Of a stretch of DNA of 39,348 nucleotides, positions 24,343 through 32,977 are shown one piece after another; position 1 is the first letter of the stretch; the number at the start of each line of letters is the position of its first letter. A program made the translations under genes and the position numbers. Origin of the DNA: Bdellovibrio sp. 28-41-41 (GTDB taxonomy: Bacteria > Bdellovibrionota > Bdellovibrionia > Bdellovibrionales > Bdellovibrionaceae); the NCBI GenBank assembly GCA_002256935.1, contig NCGL01000058.1, forward strand, positions 1 to 39,348. The letters run 5' to 3'. The notes beneath the pieces were generated by a model that ran no database searches, had not been told where the DNA came from, and saw nothing but the letters and a program-made list of their open reading frames with translations.

Positions 24343-25087
24343 CGTAGGCTTCCACCGGGAAAACCAGCAAATACCAACACAGCATGATCCAGCTAAACGT
24401 GCCGACCTCCATTGAGGCTGAAATGCCCAAGTGGATTAAAAGCCCCAATAAAAATAGCCAGCGCCTTAATCGAGAAAATAGCAACGGCAGAAATAGAAGT
24501 TCAAAAACTAAAACTAGATAGTTCGTAAAGACTAAAAGATAGGAATTGTTTTTTAAGAACAACGTGAAGAGGTTGCCTTTAAAAAATGGTGGCCATAACA
24601 ACAGTATTTCGAGCGCTTGACCGTGCAGCCACAGTGCATCCGGCAGCTTCTTTAATCCAGCCAGCAAGTAATACACTCCCAAAAATACAGATAGGATTTG
24701 AAGGATATTTTTATCGACGGGCTGTTTAGCTGACGATGGCAAAAAGAATATTTGAATCATCAAAAGTAAATTTACCATTTGTTGAGGTTCATGAATAATA
24801 TAGGGATTGGCATTGTGGATAGAGACATTTAGGAAAAACAGAAGAACCTGTCCCCAGCGATTTAATTTATCTAACGCAAAGAGCCCCCAGATTACGATGG
24901 TCATCCCTAAAAAGACCTGAATGATCACCGGTGACTGATTAAAAAAATCAAACACTGTCGGAAAATCGGGCGTCCGCAAAGTCACCATTTGATTTTTTCC
25001 AAACCAAGACCACGAATCCCTAAGCAGAAAGGATAGGAGCCAGATCTGATGAATAGCTAAAAAATATCGAAATAGTTTAGTATTCAT
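24290..25087 (-). CDS. HTTM-domain membrane protein (vitamin-K-carboxylase-like)
   Basis: A 265-residue membrane protein with about six helices. The segment YYLLAGLKKLPDALWLHGQAL fits the Y-x-x-A-G-x-x-K-L...W...G-x-A-L motif of HTTM (horizontally transferred transmembrane) proteins, related to gamma-glutamyl carboxylase. SIHNANPYIIHEPQQ and FSWIMLCWYLLVF are also typical. No soluble epoxidase-like domain follows, so it is the short HTTM form, whose reaction is unknown. It overlaps its upstream partner by 11 nt and the convergent His-motif gene by 53 nt. Confidence 0.65.
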   Translation of the reverse strand: MNTKLFRYFLAIHQIWLLSFLLRDSWSWFGKNQMVTLRTPDFPTVFDFFNQSPVIIQVFLGMTIVIWGLFALDKLNRWGQVLLFFLNVSIHNANPYIIHEPQQMVNLLLMIQIFFLPSSAKQPVDKNILQILSVFLGVYYLLAGLKKLPDALWLHGQALEILLLWPPFFKGNLFTLFLKNNSYLLVFTNYLVLVFELLFLPLLFSRLRRWLFLLGLLIHLGISASMEVGTFSWIMLCWYLLVFPVEAYVKTFAYNVKSLGRHASK

Positions 25088-25547
25088 TTTTACAAATCCA
25101 ATTTTTATTCAAACCAAGCGGTAGATCGGTTTCACGGGGTGGCTTTAAGTCAATTCGAAACGAAATCAATTCTGGCTTTAGTTTCTTCAGCTGAAAACAG
25201 ATGGCGTTTGTGAATCCCAAGGAGCCGGCTTCGTTCGCTGCGTATTCAGTAAATAGCAAAATGGGTAGACGGATTTCATAGAATCCGAGTGAATCCCAAG
25301 CAAAGGGCTGCTCGGAATCTTTTGTAGTCCCTACAATTGAAATTTTTCGCTGATAAAACGAAGTGGCTTCAGATGGTTCCATCATTAAGGACATATCGGC
25401 AGTGAGGGGGGTCATCGCGACGTCAATTCCTATTCTGGCAATTGCGCGCCATAAAATATAGTTAGCCTTATCAGGTAAAATATCATGGGCCGATACGACA
25501 ATCAGGATCAGTAAAATAGATAAAATTATGGGCTTTAATTTCAACAT
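25077..25547 (-). CDS. Small exported/anchored protein, partner of the HTTM protein
   Basis: A 156-residue protein with an N-terminal hydrophobic segment (PIILSILLILIVVSAH) that is a signal anchor or uncleaved signal. The remainder is beta-rich with FAWDSLGFYEIRLPILLFTEY, and ends with a Cys pair (ICFQ and WICKNEY). No family is recognised with certainty. Small proteins of this type are often seen upstream of HTTM genes. It is the first gene of the two-gene minus-strand unit and overlaps HTTM by 11 nt. It is divergent from the acyltransferase-like gene by 93 nt. Confidence 0.6.
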   Translation of the reverse strand: MLKLKPIILSILLILIVVSAHDILPDKANYILWRAIARIGIDVAMTPLTADMSLMMEPSEATSFYQRKISIVGTTKDSEQPFAWDSLGFYEIRLPILLFTEYAANEAGSLGFTNAICFQLKKLKPELISFRIDLKPPRETDLPLGLNKNWICKNEY

Positions 25548-25640
25548 TCGATTTCAGATTTTAACTGGATGGATTCGCGACTGTCATGCTCGATAAAGAC
25601 CGTCTTGCGTTAATTATCATTTACTTGTAGCTTTAAAAAA

Positions 25641-26720
25641 GTGAATACATCGATAGATAGCCAAAGACTACCTCAGAGACTTTTTCTGTTAGATATCTTT
25701 CGATATGTACTTATTTTTGCTATTGTAGCCTTTCATTTATATGAATTTACTTTTGATAGTGATGCGTTCCCCATCGAGTTCTCTAAATTTTTACTTTTCG
25801 ATAAAGTTTCCTTCATTTGCCGGTTCTTGACCTTTGGGGGGCAAAGTTTAATAGCCTTGTCTGTTTTTCTATTGGGCTTTAAGCAGATAGATAATTCTAA
25901 GCTTATAAAACTATTTCTAATATTTGCTCTGGGATATGTGGCGGTAGTGTTTTCTTTTTACGATACCGAACACAGAGAATTGATAGATTGGGATTTGTAT
26001 CCATTTTTGATAATTTCTTTTTTATCTATTCTGATTCTTCAAAAGTATGCCTTTCTAGTTAAGCATTTCTGTATCATTGGGGCATCGTTGTTTTTATTGC
26101 CTTATCGGGAATTGGCAGTGGCAGTGACCGAACCCTGGGCCAAAGAAGCTCTATTTGGAATATGTCACAATGATCACTTTACAAGTTGGCCTCTGGTTCC
26201 GTGGATAGGAATGATCTGGATTTTTTATGGGCTGGGGGAGCTTGCGATGAAGCACTACAGTGTGCTTAAAAAAATTTCGAAAATGGAAGTGATAGTCTAT
26301 TTCGTGATTTTATTTTTGGCCATTCCGCAGTTAAGATATTTTGGCTCGGTCCCGGTCAGTAGTCGTTTGTATTGTTTTGTGCAACTTGCCCCGCCTCTGG
26401 TTACGGCCTCGTTTTTAGCACTGACGTTGATTGTGATTAGGTTTTCGCTGGTACATAACATTAATCAGTTTATTGGCAATAGAAAGTATCTTAATTTTTT
26501 TACTCTGTCGTTTTGGTCACAAAATCTAGGTATCGCTTACATAGTTCATCTTGTTTACATTGGCTGGGTCAGTGACTTTAAAGAGGTATACTTGGCAAAG
26601 CCGATTCTTTTGGAGTTTGCATTCTTTGGATGCTTTGTTTTCGTCGAGCTAGTCTACTTTATATTTAAGATCGTATTTAATAGGAGTGTATTTAAGAAAT
26701 TGAGTCCGGGAACTCGATGA
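25641..26720 (+). CDS. Acyltransferase-3-like integral membrane protein
   Basis: A 359-residue protein with about ten helices, starting at GTG 25641 without a clear ribosome-binding site. The first helix reads FLLDIFRYVLIFAIVAFHLYEF, fitting the D-x-x-R...H pattern of acyltransferase-3 (OafA/NodX-like) proteins that acylate sugars or lipids. The remaining helices have the expected spacing, but the second family motif is not obvious. It ends with a 4-nt overlap to the second His-motif membrane protein, so they are co-translated. The assignment is moderate. Confidence 0.5.
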   Translation: MNTSIDSQRLPQRLFLLDIFRYVLIFAIVAFHLYEFTFDSDAFPIEFSKFLLFDKVSFICRFLTFGGQSLIALSVFLLGFKQIDNSKLIKLFLIFALGYVAVVFSFYDTEHRELIDWDLYPFLIISFLSILILQKYAFLVKHFCIIGASLFLLPYRELAVAVTEPWAKEALFGICHNDHFTSWPLVPWIGMIWIFYGLGELAMKHYSVLKKISKMEVIVYFVILFLAIPQLRYFGSVPVSSRLYCFVQLAPPLVTASFLALTLIVIRFSLVHNINQFIGNRKYLNFFTLSFWSQNLGIAYIVHLVYIGWVSDFKEVYLAKPILLEFAFFGCFVFVELVYFIFKIVFNRSVFKKLSPGTR

Positions 26721-27622
26721 GAATTCTATTTCTCAGTTCATGCTTAGGCTATGTCGTGAGTCTAATTTTTATATTTCTCTACTTTATCGCCATACAAGTA
26801 GTGCCCGAATCTCAAGACAAAATTTTGGTTATTTTTAGTTTGGTATTTGTGGCCATTTTCGATGCGCCCCATATTTTTATTACGTTCTTAAGAAGTCATT
26901 TTGATCCAACCGAGTTTAAACGAAGAAAAATTTTGCATATCATAGCTCCTATCGTGGCATTGTCTATCGCCCTGTCGGTGCGAAATTCCTCAACGGGAGC
27001 TCTCTTTAGTATATTGCTCGGTTTGTACGGTGCCTGGCATATCACCCGCCAAAATATCGGCTTGGTCAGTCTTTTTCAAGGGCAGCGCGATCGCTCAGCC
27101 AATATATTATTTTACAGTGTGTTTGGTTATTTCGTAATGAATAACGAGCCCTCTTCCAAGGAGCTTTGGTTGCAAGTACCTTGGGATCCTGTCATTGAAC
27201 CGCTTCGCTGGCTCAGTCTGATCGCCGTTATTTTGAGCGGTCTCTACTTTCTTGTTAAATATTCGCGACACAACTCAAGAACGTTTATTTTTACGCTGGT
27301 GACGTCGATTTATTTTATTGGACTGACCCATGCTCCTGTTCATCCGCTATTAATAACAGCGATGGCGACGATAGCACATAATATTCAATATCAAGTTCTT
27401 ATGTGGAAGTACCAAGAACTGAATTTCAAGCCATGGGTGAACAAAGTATCTTTGGGTGTGTGCTTTTTTATAGGGCTAATTGTAGTTCTTGCACCCGATG
27501 ATAGCCCTTGGGATATTATCGCCTATGCCTATATGGGTACCGTTTTGTGGCACTACTTTATTGATGGCTACATTTGGAGATTTCGGCAAGCTCCCGAACT
27601 CCAGAGTTTAACCAAGATTTAA
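26717..27622 (+). CDS. Integral membrane protein with conserved His motifs (paralogue 2)
   Basis: A 301-residue protein with about eight helices, paralogous to the gene at 23359. Shared motifs are IFDAPHIFITFLR (His52), AWHITRQNIGL (His108, Gln112, Asn113), a His in IAHNIQYQ and WHYFIDGYIW (His279, Asp283, Trp287). The rest has diverged, so the duplication is old and the motifs are under selection. Its extra HAPVHPLL His pair is not in paralogue 1. It follows the acyltransferase-like gene by a 4-nt overlap. The family is not recognised; a membrane metal or heme enzyme is one reading. Confidence 0.75.
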   Translation: MRILFLSSCLGYVVSLIFIFLYFIAIQVVPESQDKILVIFSLVFVAIFDAPHIFITFLRSHFDPTEFKRRKILHIIAPIVALSIALSVRNSSTGALFSILLGLYGAWHITRQNIGLVSLFQGQRDRSANILFYSVFGYFVMNNEPSSKELWLQVPWDPVIEPLRWLSLIAVILSGLYFLVKYSRHNSRTFIFTLVTSIYFIGLTHAPVHPLLITAMATIAHNIQYQVLMWKYQELNFKPWVNKVSLGVCFFIGLIVVLAPDDSPWDIIAYAYMGTVLWHYFIDGYIWRFRQAPELQSLTKI

Positions 27623-27832
27623 AGAACTTAGATGCTTAGCTGCCTGCTATGAAATGCTTATGGAGCAGATAAGAAACGGACGTAGTTGAAATATTTACTG
27701 TACATTCTCTTTTCGTTTTCAATAAAAACTACAAAATCAAAATCTCTAGACAACTGATTTCGATACCGTCATTAATTTTCATGGAAAAAATAGCGGATCT
27801 GAGTTATCACACTATCCCTATGGGGAGCTTAC

Positions 27833-29047
27833 ATGGCAAATAGAGCATTATTAAGGGGTTTGGTTAGTTCTACAAAGAATATCACCATCGCTCTTATTTT
27901 TTCATCTCAGTCACTTTGGGCACAGGCGCCGTCAACGTCAGCGACTGTTATGCCTGGCAACGGAACAACATCTGCCTCTGCAGCGGTTAAGCCGGAAGAG
28001 AAAAACAAAAAATTGAGTGGTTCTGTTAAGGTCACAACATTGGGTCGTGGTATTCAAGATCAAAACTTGAAATCTAAAGTGGGTTGGACTTTCGTAGAAG
28101 CCGGTGTGGACACTGAGTATACAGATTGGTTGGCATTTAATATCGGCGTTGTCGGCGTGTTCGGTGAAGGCGCAGGACAAAACTATCTTTCTGACGAAGG
28201 CGGCGGTTCAAGCGGTCTATTCTTAGATTACGCAGGTATAAATATTAAGCCAATTTCACAAATCAATTTGAAGGCTGGTGTGATCGGTTACCAAATCAAT
28301 CCACTTTACACAACTATGTCTCCTGGGACTAGCTTGGGTGCTGAAGAAAAATTTGAATTAGCAACGCCATCTGAAACTTTTAAATTTACGTTGCAAGGTA
28401 ACCAAGCGGTTCCATCAGTGGGTGTATCTAAAGGTTTAACTCAAGAAGACAAGAATCCATTTTTCTTAGCGGGTTCTGTAATCGGTGAAATTAATGCGAA
28501 ACCAATCGGTACAAAATTAAAAGTAGCAGGTACTCAATTTAGATTCGGTAACTTACCAAAGAGCCAAGCTAAAAATTCACTTACTTCTGGTAACTCAGTT
28601 AATTCTGTGTCCGGTGTGGGCGATGAAATGCAATATGTGATCGGATTCGCAGGTACGGAAGCAGCAGCGACGCTAGAAACTGATTGGACTTCAAAAGTAA
28701 AAACAACAGCCAAAGCCGTGATGATTCAAAATGATCGTATTTCTGAAGCCAACAAAGGCCGCATGGGCCGTTTTGATTTAAGAATGGTTTTTGGAAATGT
28801 CGCTTTAAAACCGTCAGTAACTGTTTTCGAAGTGGAAGCAGATACAACTCCAGCAGGGTACACAATCTTGGCTAATCGATATAACAATCGTAAAGGCCAA
28901 GTGGCTGGGTTGAGCTTAGAGTTAGTTAAGCAGAAGGTAATCTTCTTCGGCAACTACACTAAGGCAGACGAAATTGTGGATAGTCCGTTTTTATCAGATA
29001 GAGAAATTTATAATATTGGGGTGGAGGTTAACTATGATCTTTTCTAG
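27833..29047 (+). CDS. Predicted outer-membrane beta-barrel (porin-like)
   Basis: A 404-residue exported protein. A long signal peptide ends near SLWAQA, followed by a low-complexity Ala/Thr/Ser linker. The mature part is a run of amphipathic strands (WTFVEAGVDTEYTDWLAFNIG, VIGYQINPLYTTM, QKVIFFGNYTKA) ending EVNYDLF with the terminal Phe of BAM substrates. GGGGAG precedes the ATG. Codon use looks biased to the preferred codons of high-expression genes, as in aspS. It overlaps the next gene by 14 nt, so barrel and lipoprotein are made together. The family and cargo are not recognised. Confidence 0.75.
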   Translation: MANRALLRGLVSSTKNITIALIFSSQSLWAQAPSTSATVMPGNGTTSASAAVKPEEKNKKLSGSVKVTTLGRGIQDQNLKSKVGWTFVEAGVDTEYTDWLAFNIGVVGVFGEGAGQNYLSDEGGGSSGLFLDYAGINIKPISQINLKAGVIGYQINPLYTTMSPGTSLGAEEKFELATPSETFKFTLQGNQAVPSVGVSKGLTQEDKNPFFLAGSVIGEINAKPIGTKLKVAGTQFRFGNLPKSQAKNSLTSGNSVNSVSGVGDEMQYVIGFAGTEAAATLETDWTSKVKTTAKAVMIQNDRISEANKGRMGRFDLRMVFGNVALKPSVTVFEVEADTTPAGYTILANRYNNRKGQVAGLSLELVKQKVIFFGNYTKADEIVDSPFLSDREIYNIGVEVNYDLF

Positions 29048-31205
29048 AAATAAGGTGAAAAGCCTTTTAGGTTTTGTATTCAGTGCGGGGTTGTTAATCT
29101 CTTGTAGTGAGAACAATGAGCCTCAAGTAAAAGGGGCAAATAATTCGACTTTTTATGTTGATGCTTTGACAGCTAAGTATACAACTGTGGGTGAACCAAA
29201 TGCTCAAGGTAAACAAAGCAAAAAATTGATTTCGTTTGAAGCATGTTTAAAAGACAATGCGCAAACTAACTCGGTTAGTAACTTGAAATTTGATATCGTT
29301 GCTGGTGAGGCTGCGGCTACGAAAGTTTCAGATTACCGTGGTTGCCTAGTGTGGTACGAATTAGTTGATTTTGATCCAGATGCTGAAGTTAAAAATATCT
29401 TCATGACTCGTGATGTGAAAGCAACGGAGTCACACTCTGGAACTGAGCAATTGGTTTTCTGGGTGAATCCACATAAAGACACATTTGAATTTAACCGTCA
29501 TGGTTCTGCGGGTGGTTCTGTTGCAGCATCTTCGGTGAGTTACAAACTTAGTCGCGATGTTAAAACTAGTTCAATTGCTGGTTACGAATACGATATCTAC
29601 GTTAAGATCAATGAAGACGTGAATAGCTTGCTAAGCCCAATTCGTCGTCAAGCCGAGATCACAGCATTGCGTTTAGACTTCCGTAATATCGATTATGCTA
29701 ATATTGAAGTTGATTCAAAAATGAATTTAACGTTCCCATATACATATAAGACAAGTTTAGCGATGGATTTAATCCGTCAAGACCTTGGTAACATCACGGC
29801 AGAGAAAATCAAACGTGGTAACTTTATGTTCAACCTAGTGTTCTTAAAAGAAATGGCTAAAGTTGATAAACCATCTGTATCTGATGTAGTTGCTGCGGTT
29901 CAATGGACAGCTCGGCCACGTGGCGATGCGGGTTTAATCGAAGTTCCTATCAGCGTAAAGTTTAGCAATATCGCTGCACTATCAAGCCGTATGAACGTTT
30001 TATTAACGATTACGTCTTTAGATTCTCCGGCATTGTTTGCTGATCAAAGCTACGATGGTATAGTTAACAGTATTTCTGCGAATGACAACTTGGATATCTC
30101 TTTGATTCAAAATGAAAACAGTGCGCGTGAGTTATTAGAAAAATACGAAGTTGAAAAAGCTCAAAAGCCAGTTCGTAACCTTTCAGCTAAGCAAGTTCTT
30201 GCTTCTGAAGGTTTCGAATCTGTTTCTGCTGCCGCAGTGAAGTTCACGTCTCGAGCAGGAATTTTTTCTAAAGCGACTGAATCAACAGTTGATCTAGCTA
30301 AAGTGATCGATAACTTAGGTGAGAATCAACAGTTAACTGATATTGAAGAAAAAGCAGTTTGTGCGGCTTTCTTCTTGGGTAAAATGCAAGGTAACGAAGC
30401 GGCTTATAAAGATTGTTTAAGTAATCCAAACCGCGTGTTGAATGCTGAGATTCGCGAATTCGCGAATTCTGTTGAAGGCAAACCATCAAATATTTCTTTC
30501 GGTAGAACTGAGAACTTAAAAATCAGTGCTGCGTTTGAATTGACACAAGGTTCTGCGAAAACTTCTGGTTACAACTTAGATGCTAACATCGGTGGAAATA
30601 TCGATGCGGGGGTAACTGCAGGTATTGGTGGTGTTCTTCCGATTCCTAAAGCTCCAATCAAAGGTGACGTAGGTATTGGTGTTAAAATAGGTTTAGGTGG
30701 CAAGGCTTACACAGCTAAAGCATTAGAGAAATCTGAAAAAGGCGCTAAGGCCGTAAGTATCTCTTCTACTGAAGCGGTATCTTCACAGCCAATCGCGGTA
30801 ACTTTAGATTTAACAGCAACTAAATGTTTACTTGTTGTTGCCAATGCAAGCTACACAGCGAAATCGGCTGCGATACCTAAAGCTAAGTACTTGTGCTCTA
30901 AGAATGCATTAAAAGGTCAACGTACTGAGTACTTCTTCTTGTTGAATCATCAACGGGTAGATGGAAACAGTTCTGTAACTGACACGTATTCGGCAGTAGT
31001 AAACCCATTAAGAATGTTAGTTCGTGGTCAAAGACCATACGAATTCTTAAAAGGAATTTTAACAAGCGACAAATTCAGCTACAAATTGTTAGTTGGAATG
31101 AATGCTGACCAAGTAACTGAAGACCCAACCAACTTTGTAACTCAAGAAGCTCCCATGATGCTTTCTTCAACTCGCAAAGTAGTTCTAGGTAAATCAGTAA
31201 AATAA
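29034..31205 (+). CDS. Large lipoprotein of unknown function
   Basis: A 723-residue lipoprotein. The ATG at 29034 is preferred to an in-frame codon at 28974 because GTGGAGG lies just upstream and because the signal SLLGFVFSAGLLISC then ends at a lipobox with the lipidated Cys. The mature part has beta-sandwich-like stretches, paired Cys (ACLKD and RGCLVWYELVDF; AVCAAFF and DCLSNP; KCLLVV and KYLCSKN) and a Gly-rich segment (GGNIDAGVTAGIGGVLPIP). No known domain is recognised. It is coupled to the barrel gene and ends in a strong terminator, so the pair is a complete transcription unit, probably a high-expression envelope complex. Confidence 0.8.
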   Translation: MIFSRNKVKSLLGFVFSAGLLISCSENNEPQVKGANNSTFYVDALTAKYTTVGEPNAQGKQSKKLISFEACLKDNAQTNSVSNLKFDIVAGEAAATKVSDYRGCLVWYELVDFDPDAEVKNIFMTRDVKATESHSGTEQLVFWVNPHKDTFEFNRHGSAGGSVAASSVSYKLSRDVKTSSIAGYEYDIYVKINEDVNSLLSPIRRQAEITALRLDFRNIDYANIEVDSKMNLTFPYTYKTSLAMDLIRQDLGNITAEKIKRGNFMFNLVFLKEMAKVDKPSVSDVVAAVQWTARPRGDAGLIEVPISVKFSNIAALSSRMNVLLTITSLDSPALFADQSYDGIVNSISANDNLDISLIQNENSARELLEKYEVEKAQKPVRNLSAKQVLASEGFESVSAAAVKFTSRAGIFSKATESTVDLAKVIDNLGENQQLTDIEEKAVCAAFFLGKMQGNEAAYKDCLSNPNRVLNAEIREFANSVEGKPSNISFGRTENLKISAAFELTQGSAKTSGYNLDANIGGNIDAGVTAGIGGVLPIPKAPIKGDVGIGVKIGLGGKAYTAKALEKSEKGAKAVSISSTEAVSSQPIAVTLDLTATKCLLVVANASYTAKSAAIPKAKYLCSKNALKGQRTEYFFLLNHQRVDGNSSVTDTYSAVVNPLRMLVRGQRPYEFLKGILTSDKFSYKLLVGMNADQVTEDPTNFVTQEAPMMLSSTRKVVLGKSVK

Positions 31206-31230
31206 TTAAGATCTAAAAATCGAATCCAAA

Positions 31231-31260
31231 AAAGCCCTCCCAAAGAGGGCTTTTTTTTTT
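31231..31260 (+). terminator. Rho-independent terminator of the barrel-lipoprotein unit
   Basis: AAAGCCCTC (31231-31239) pairs with GAGGGCTTT (31245-31253) around a CCAAA loop, and T10 (31251-31260) follows. It lies 25 nt after the lipoprotein stop. The next element begins directly at the end of the T-tract. Confidence 0.95.
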
Positions 31261-31336
31261 GGTGCCAGGTCCTAAAAAAACCAAATATAACACCACTTAG
31301 AAATAATCGAAGGCAGACGACGGTTAGCCTGGCACC
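31261..31336. repeat. 76-bp interspersed element, copy 1
   Basis: The ends are perfect 9-bp inverted repeats, GGTGCCAGG (31261-31269) and CCTGGCACC (31328-31336). The left 24 bp are identical to the reverse complement of copy 2 at 34851-34926, and the right end shares TAGCCTGGCAC; the centre differs. No coding capacity. It lies 14 nt beyond the stop of the cyclase gene, abutting the T-tract of the terminator. It may be a MITE/REP-like element. Confidence 0.8.
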
Positions 31337-31350
31337 TTAGGCGTGGCAAC

Positions 31351-32877
31351 TTAGGCGGCTTGTTGTTTGCGGGTGTCTTGGGCTATGGCGCCGTGGACTT
31401 CTAGGGGAAGCTCTAGGCCGCGGATTTTTTGTAGGCCTAGGTTTGTGAATTTGGATCTGTGTTTTAAGTTTACTTTGTTTAGGAAATGCGAGCTGACGAC
31501 TAAGCCGACTTGGTTGTCTTTGCATAGGCCTTCTAGGCGCGAAGTTACATTCACGGGATCACCGATGATTGTGTATTGAAGTCTATCTTTTGAACCGATA
31601 GATCCCAAAATTACTGGGCCTTCGTGAAGTCCTATGCCTAATTGGATTTTAGGTAGGTTTTTCTTTTTTAGTTTAATGTTAGTTTGGTTCAACTTGATAT
31701 GCATATCAAACGCAGCTTTTAGCATATTCTCGTACACTTGCGGAGAGCCTTCCTCGATAGCGTAAGCCAAGATGCCGTCACCCATGAATTTGTCCACTAC
31801 GATACCATTCTCGACAAAGACTTCAATCATATCTGAGAAGTAGATATTCAGCATATCTACAACGTCCTGTGGTTTTAACTGCGATGAAATCGTTGTGAAA
31901 TTTCTGATGTCAGCCATCATGATAGCGACTTTCTTCGAATCACCAGAGTATGAATAAGTCTGATCATCTTTCGCCAAGATGTCTTGCGCTACCGTGTCTG
32001 AAACAAATGAAGAGAAGCCTTTTAACAAGCGGCCTTTTTTTACCAATGTATCTGACAGGCGATTCATTAAATTGAATATCACCGAGAAAAAGCCAGAATT
32101 CATTGTATTAGAGCGGAATTTGAAATTTTGAGATTGGATCGATTGTAAGTGGCACTCGACTTCTCGTGAAAGAATCAAGTTTTTATGGAAATCGAAATAG
32201 AATATTACCATCTGCCATACTATTACTACGCCGGTAAGGTAGAAGAATTTCTCTTTTTGTTCGGCCATAATCTGTTCGGGATTTTCCCAACCTGATTGAC
32301 GGATAAACATCAGGGAAAAGTAACTACCAAAAAATAGGACGATACCAATAACTGGGATGATTTTGTTTTTTTGTTCAATCACCCATAACTGAAAAAGACT
32401 TTGATTAGAGATAGATTCTTTAAATACACGTTTACGTGTAATAAATAGGAGTTCTGTTTCGACCCATTGCCATGTTGTGACTAAAATCATCGACATGCAA
32501 ATCCACAGAAACATTCTGATAGAATCCGCATTGGGACTGATATCAGAAAGATACTTGTCATATATAGTTGAGTTTAAGTAAAAGTTGAAAAAGTGAATCG
32601 CAAGGAACGCGACGGGCAGCAAGTTCACAGTTAAAGACTTTGATAGAAAAGTTTTAGGCCACTTTTTGATGGCGTAGAAAAAACCAAACAGAGTTAGAGT
32701 CTGAATCCCAACCACCGTTACTGCAAACTGCGTAGCGACTTTACAGCCAAATAGGAAACCATGTTCTTGCATGACAGGGCAAATATTTACACCAAAGTAA
32801 GACAGCACAGGAATCAATGCTAGGTGCGAGCAGATGAAGAAGATAAAGCTGATGAGGGAGAACTTCTGAATTCGCAT
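31351..32877 (-). CDS. Membrane class III adenylate cyclase
   Basis: Predicted to make cAMP from ATP. The 508 residues start with about six membrane helices in the first 230 residues, with no known sensor-domain name, followed by a linker. The catalytic class III domain covers about 310-485: metal-binding Asp323 in MMADIRNFT and Asp367 in KFMGDG, transition-state Asn443 and Arg447 in DPVNVTSRLE. Lys363 and Thr436 occupy the base-selecting positions, where ATP-using enzymes have Lys and Asp/Thr. One catalytic domain implies a homodimer. The membrane part may sense an envelope signal. The stop lies beside a 76-bp repeat. Confidence 0.92.
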   Translation of the reverse strand: MRIQKFSLISFIFFICSHLALIPVLSYFGVNICPVMQEHGFLFGCKVATQFAVTVVGIQTLTLFGFFYAIKKWPKTFLSKSLTVNLLPVAFLAIHFFNFYLNSTIYDKYLSDISPNADSIRMFLWICMSMILVTTWQWVETELLFITRKRVFKESISNQSLFQLWVIEQKNKIIPVIGIVLFFGSYFSLMFIRQSGWENPEQIMAEQKEKFFYLTGVVIVWQMVIFYFDFHKNLILSREVECHLQSIQSQNFKFRSNTMNSGFFSVIFNLMNRLSDTLVKKGRLLKGFSSFVSDTVAQDILAKDDQTYSYSGDSKKVAIMMADIRNFTTISSQLKPQDVVDMLNIYFSDMIEVFVENGIVVDKFMGDGILAYAIEEGSPQVYENMLKAAFDMHIKLNQTNIKLKKKNLPKIQLGIGLHEGPVILGSIGSKDRLQYTIIGDPVNVTSRLEGLCKDNQVGLVVSSHFLNKVNLKHRSKFTNLGLQKIRGLELPLEVHGAIAQDTRKQQAA

Positions 32878-32977
32878 GCCATTACTATCGGTAGGCTTAA
32901 GTAAAGCATTACGAAATTCTGCTGTGATTTATGAGTCACATGGTGATTCTTATCAGTGACTCAGGAAATCTTAAAAA

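Noticed and set aside
28974..29033. Longer start for the large lipoprotein
   Set aside because: It would put 20 residues before the lipoprotein signal; ATG 29034 has GTGGAGG and an exact lipobox spacing.
31337..31525. Arg/Pro-rich minus-strand frame over the cyclase end
   Set aside because: It overlaps the conserved catalytic domain in another frame and has low-complexity content only.
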